In this document: one piece after another, positions 63,028-64,000 of the stretch | Position numbering within the stretch: the stretch's first letter is position 1 | How the letters are laid out: each line of letters begins with the position of its first letter | From: Alphaproteobacteria bacterium | Lineage (GTDB): Bacteria; Pseudomonadota; Alphaproteobacteria; Micavibrionales; Micavibrionaceae | Length of the DNA stretch: 64,000 nt | Direction of reading: 5' to 3' | Assembly: GCA_009995045.1 (NCBI GenBank) | Contig: JAACQG010000015.1 | Coordinates: 43,674 to 107,673, forward strand | Position numbers and translations under genes: made by a program | Notes under the pieces: model-generated | What the model was told of the DNA's origin: nothing | Seen by the model: the letters and a program-made list of their open reading frames with translations, nothing else | Databases searched by the model: none

Positions 63028-63117
63028 ATATACATCCTTAAAGTAAAAAATCTCTTGCGCAGTATAGTCAAAGCATTTTGCTTTTGCACTAGGCGTTAAA
63101 GACAAAAGGCAGACAAG

Positions 63118-64000
63118 ATGAGCATTAAGACAGTTAAAGAAATCCGCAACGAATTCCTCGGCTTTTTCGAAAAGAACGGCCATACCCGCGTGGAATCAGG
63201 ATCGCTCGTGCCGCAAAACGATCCCACATTGATGTTTACAAATTCCGGCATGGTGCCCTTCAAAGACGTCTTCACCGGCAAGGAAAAACGCGATTACAGC
63301 CGCGCCACCACCGCGCAAAAATGCGTGCGGGCAGGGGGCAAGCATAACGACTTGGAAAACGTAGGCTACACGGCGCGCCATCATACATTCTTTGAAATGC
63401 TCGGCAACTTCTCTTTCGGTGATTACTTCAAAGAAGATGCAATCGCCTTTTCATGGGAAATGTGCACGAAAAACTTCGGCCTCCCCCCCGAAAAGCTCTG
63501 CGTGACCGTCCATACAAGCGATGAAGAAGCCGCAGGGATCTGGAAAAAAGTCACAGGGTTCAGCGACGATAAAATCATCCGCATCGCAACCGACGATAAT
63601 TTCTGGCGCATGGGCGATACTGGCCCATGTGGCCCCTCGACCGAGATTTTCTACGATCACGGCGATCATATCTGGGGCGGCCCACCGGGCAGTCCCGAAG
63701 AAGACGGCGACCGTTTCATCGAAATTTGGAACAACGTCTTCATGCAATACGAACAAATCGACCCCGATACCCGCATCGACCTGCCCGCACAAAGCGTCGA
63801 TACAGGGATGGGCTTGGAACGCATCACCGCCACATTGATGGGCAGTCACGATAACTACGCGATTGATATCATGCGCAGCCTGATCGAACATGTCGCCGAC
63901 CTCACCTCCGTTGATCCCGATGGCGAGATGAGCGCAAGCCACCGCGTTATCGCCGACCATATCCGTTGCGCCGCCTTCCTCATGGCCGATGGCGTGATGC
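63118..64000 (+). CDS. alaS: alanyl-tRNA synthetase, 3' end outside window
   Basis: The first 294 codons of a class II synthetase. [40 protein letters not shown] (motif 1 region), [20 protein letters not shown] (motif 2), [15 protein letters not shown] and [20 protein letters not shown] are diagnostic. AAAAGG lies upstream of the ATG. It is divergent from hisN with 90 bp between. Confidence 0.97.
   Translation, partial: MSIKTVKEIRNEFLGFFEKNGHTRVESGSLVPQNDPTLMFTNSGMVPFKDVFTGKEKRDYSRATTAQKCVRAGGKHNDLENVGYTARHHTFFEMLGNFSFGDYFKEDAIAFSWEMCTKNFGLPPEKLCVTVHTSDEEAAGIWKKVTGFSDDKIIRIATDDNFWRMGDTGPCGPSTEIFYDHGDHIWGGPPGSPEEDGDRFIEIWNNVFMQYEQIDPDTRIDLPAQSVDTGMGLERITATLMGSHDNYAIDIMRSLIEHVADLTSVDPDGEMSASHRVIADHIRCAAFLMADGVM

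Noticed and set aside
1-64000. CRISPR arrays, insertion sequences, prophage or integrase genes
   Set aside because: None seen: no regularly spaced repeats, transposase motifs or phage structural genes. The only mobile-looking items are the 25-bp hairpin repeat and the atypical ORF in the S10 operon.

Overview
The window looks like chromosomal DNA of a flagellated alphaproteobacterium. Supporting signs are the tuf-S10-spc-alpha ribosomal run, the cysD-cysN/C-cysQ set, the ETF-ubiquinone oxidoreductase / uracil-DNA glycosylase / lytic transglycosylase neighbourhood, SapC, a PodJ-like Sel1 protein and CheY-type receivers. Base composition is moderate, with AT-rich spacers. The exact lineage is not visible. 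A single-chain (alpha2-type) glycyl-tRNA synthetase and long Lys/Ala tails on several ribosomal proteins suggest a lineage away from the best-known orders. There is no rRNA, CRISPR array, transposase or integrase in view.

Layout. Positions 1-5.7 kb hold small envelope proteins (a membrane protein fragment, an entericidin-like lipoprotein, a one-helix peptide), an EF-hand protein, a PRC-barrel membrane protein, a DUF2254 protein, and an orphan flagellin carrying an internal C-type-lectin domain behind a near-perfect sigma-54 promoter. Positions 5.7-9.2 kb hold a phosphorelay island: one stand-alone receiver, one sensor-less histidine kinase and two receiver proteins with degenerate GGDEF domains. 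Then come recQ, glucokinase, a NodB-type deacetylase and tRNA-Gly. Positions 13-31 kb hold tuf, then rpsJ through rplO, a secreted HExxH protein, secY, adk, and rpsM-rpsK-rpoA-rplQ. The ribosomal run is broken in unusual places: an 82-codon ORF with foreign codon use between rplW and rplB, a 185-nt spacer with a small ORF before rplP, and a 242-nt spacer full of hairpins, including a three-way junction, between rpoA and rplQ.

Positions 31-44 kb hold panBC, a DegP-type protease, glyS, an S49 peptidase, a TrmN6-like methyltransferase, an SLT transglycosylase, an acyl-CoA dehydrogenase, several unknown genes and SapC. Positions 44.6-48.4 kb form the sulfate-activation operon cysD, cysN/C, cysQ. 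Next are an S24-type regulator interrupted by an amber codon, an XRE regulator, an FNT-family channel, a sodium:solute symporter, an RluA-family pseudouridine synthase and the PodJ-like Sel1/peptidoglycan-binding protein. The minus-strand operon ETF-QO > TPR protein > ispE follows, then uracil-DNA glycosylase, a lytic transglycosylase, a HisN-like phosphatase, and alaS running off the right edge.

The strongest candidates for new biology are the sigma-54-driven lectin-flagellin with the adjacent phosphorelay island, the structured RNA before rplQ, and the alien ORF inside the S10 operon. All readings are by eye from sequence; no database search was run.
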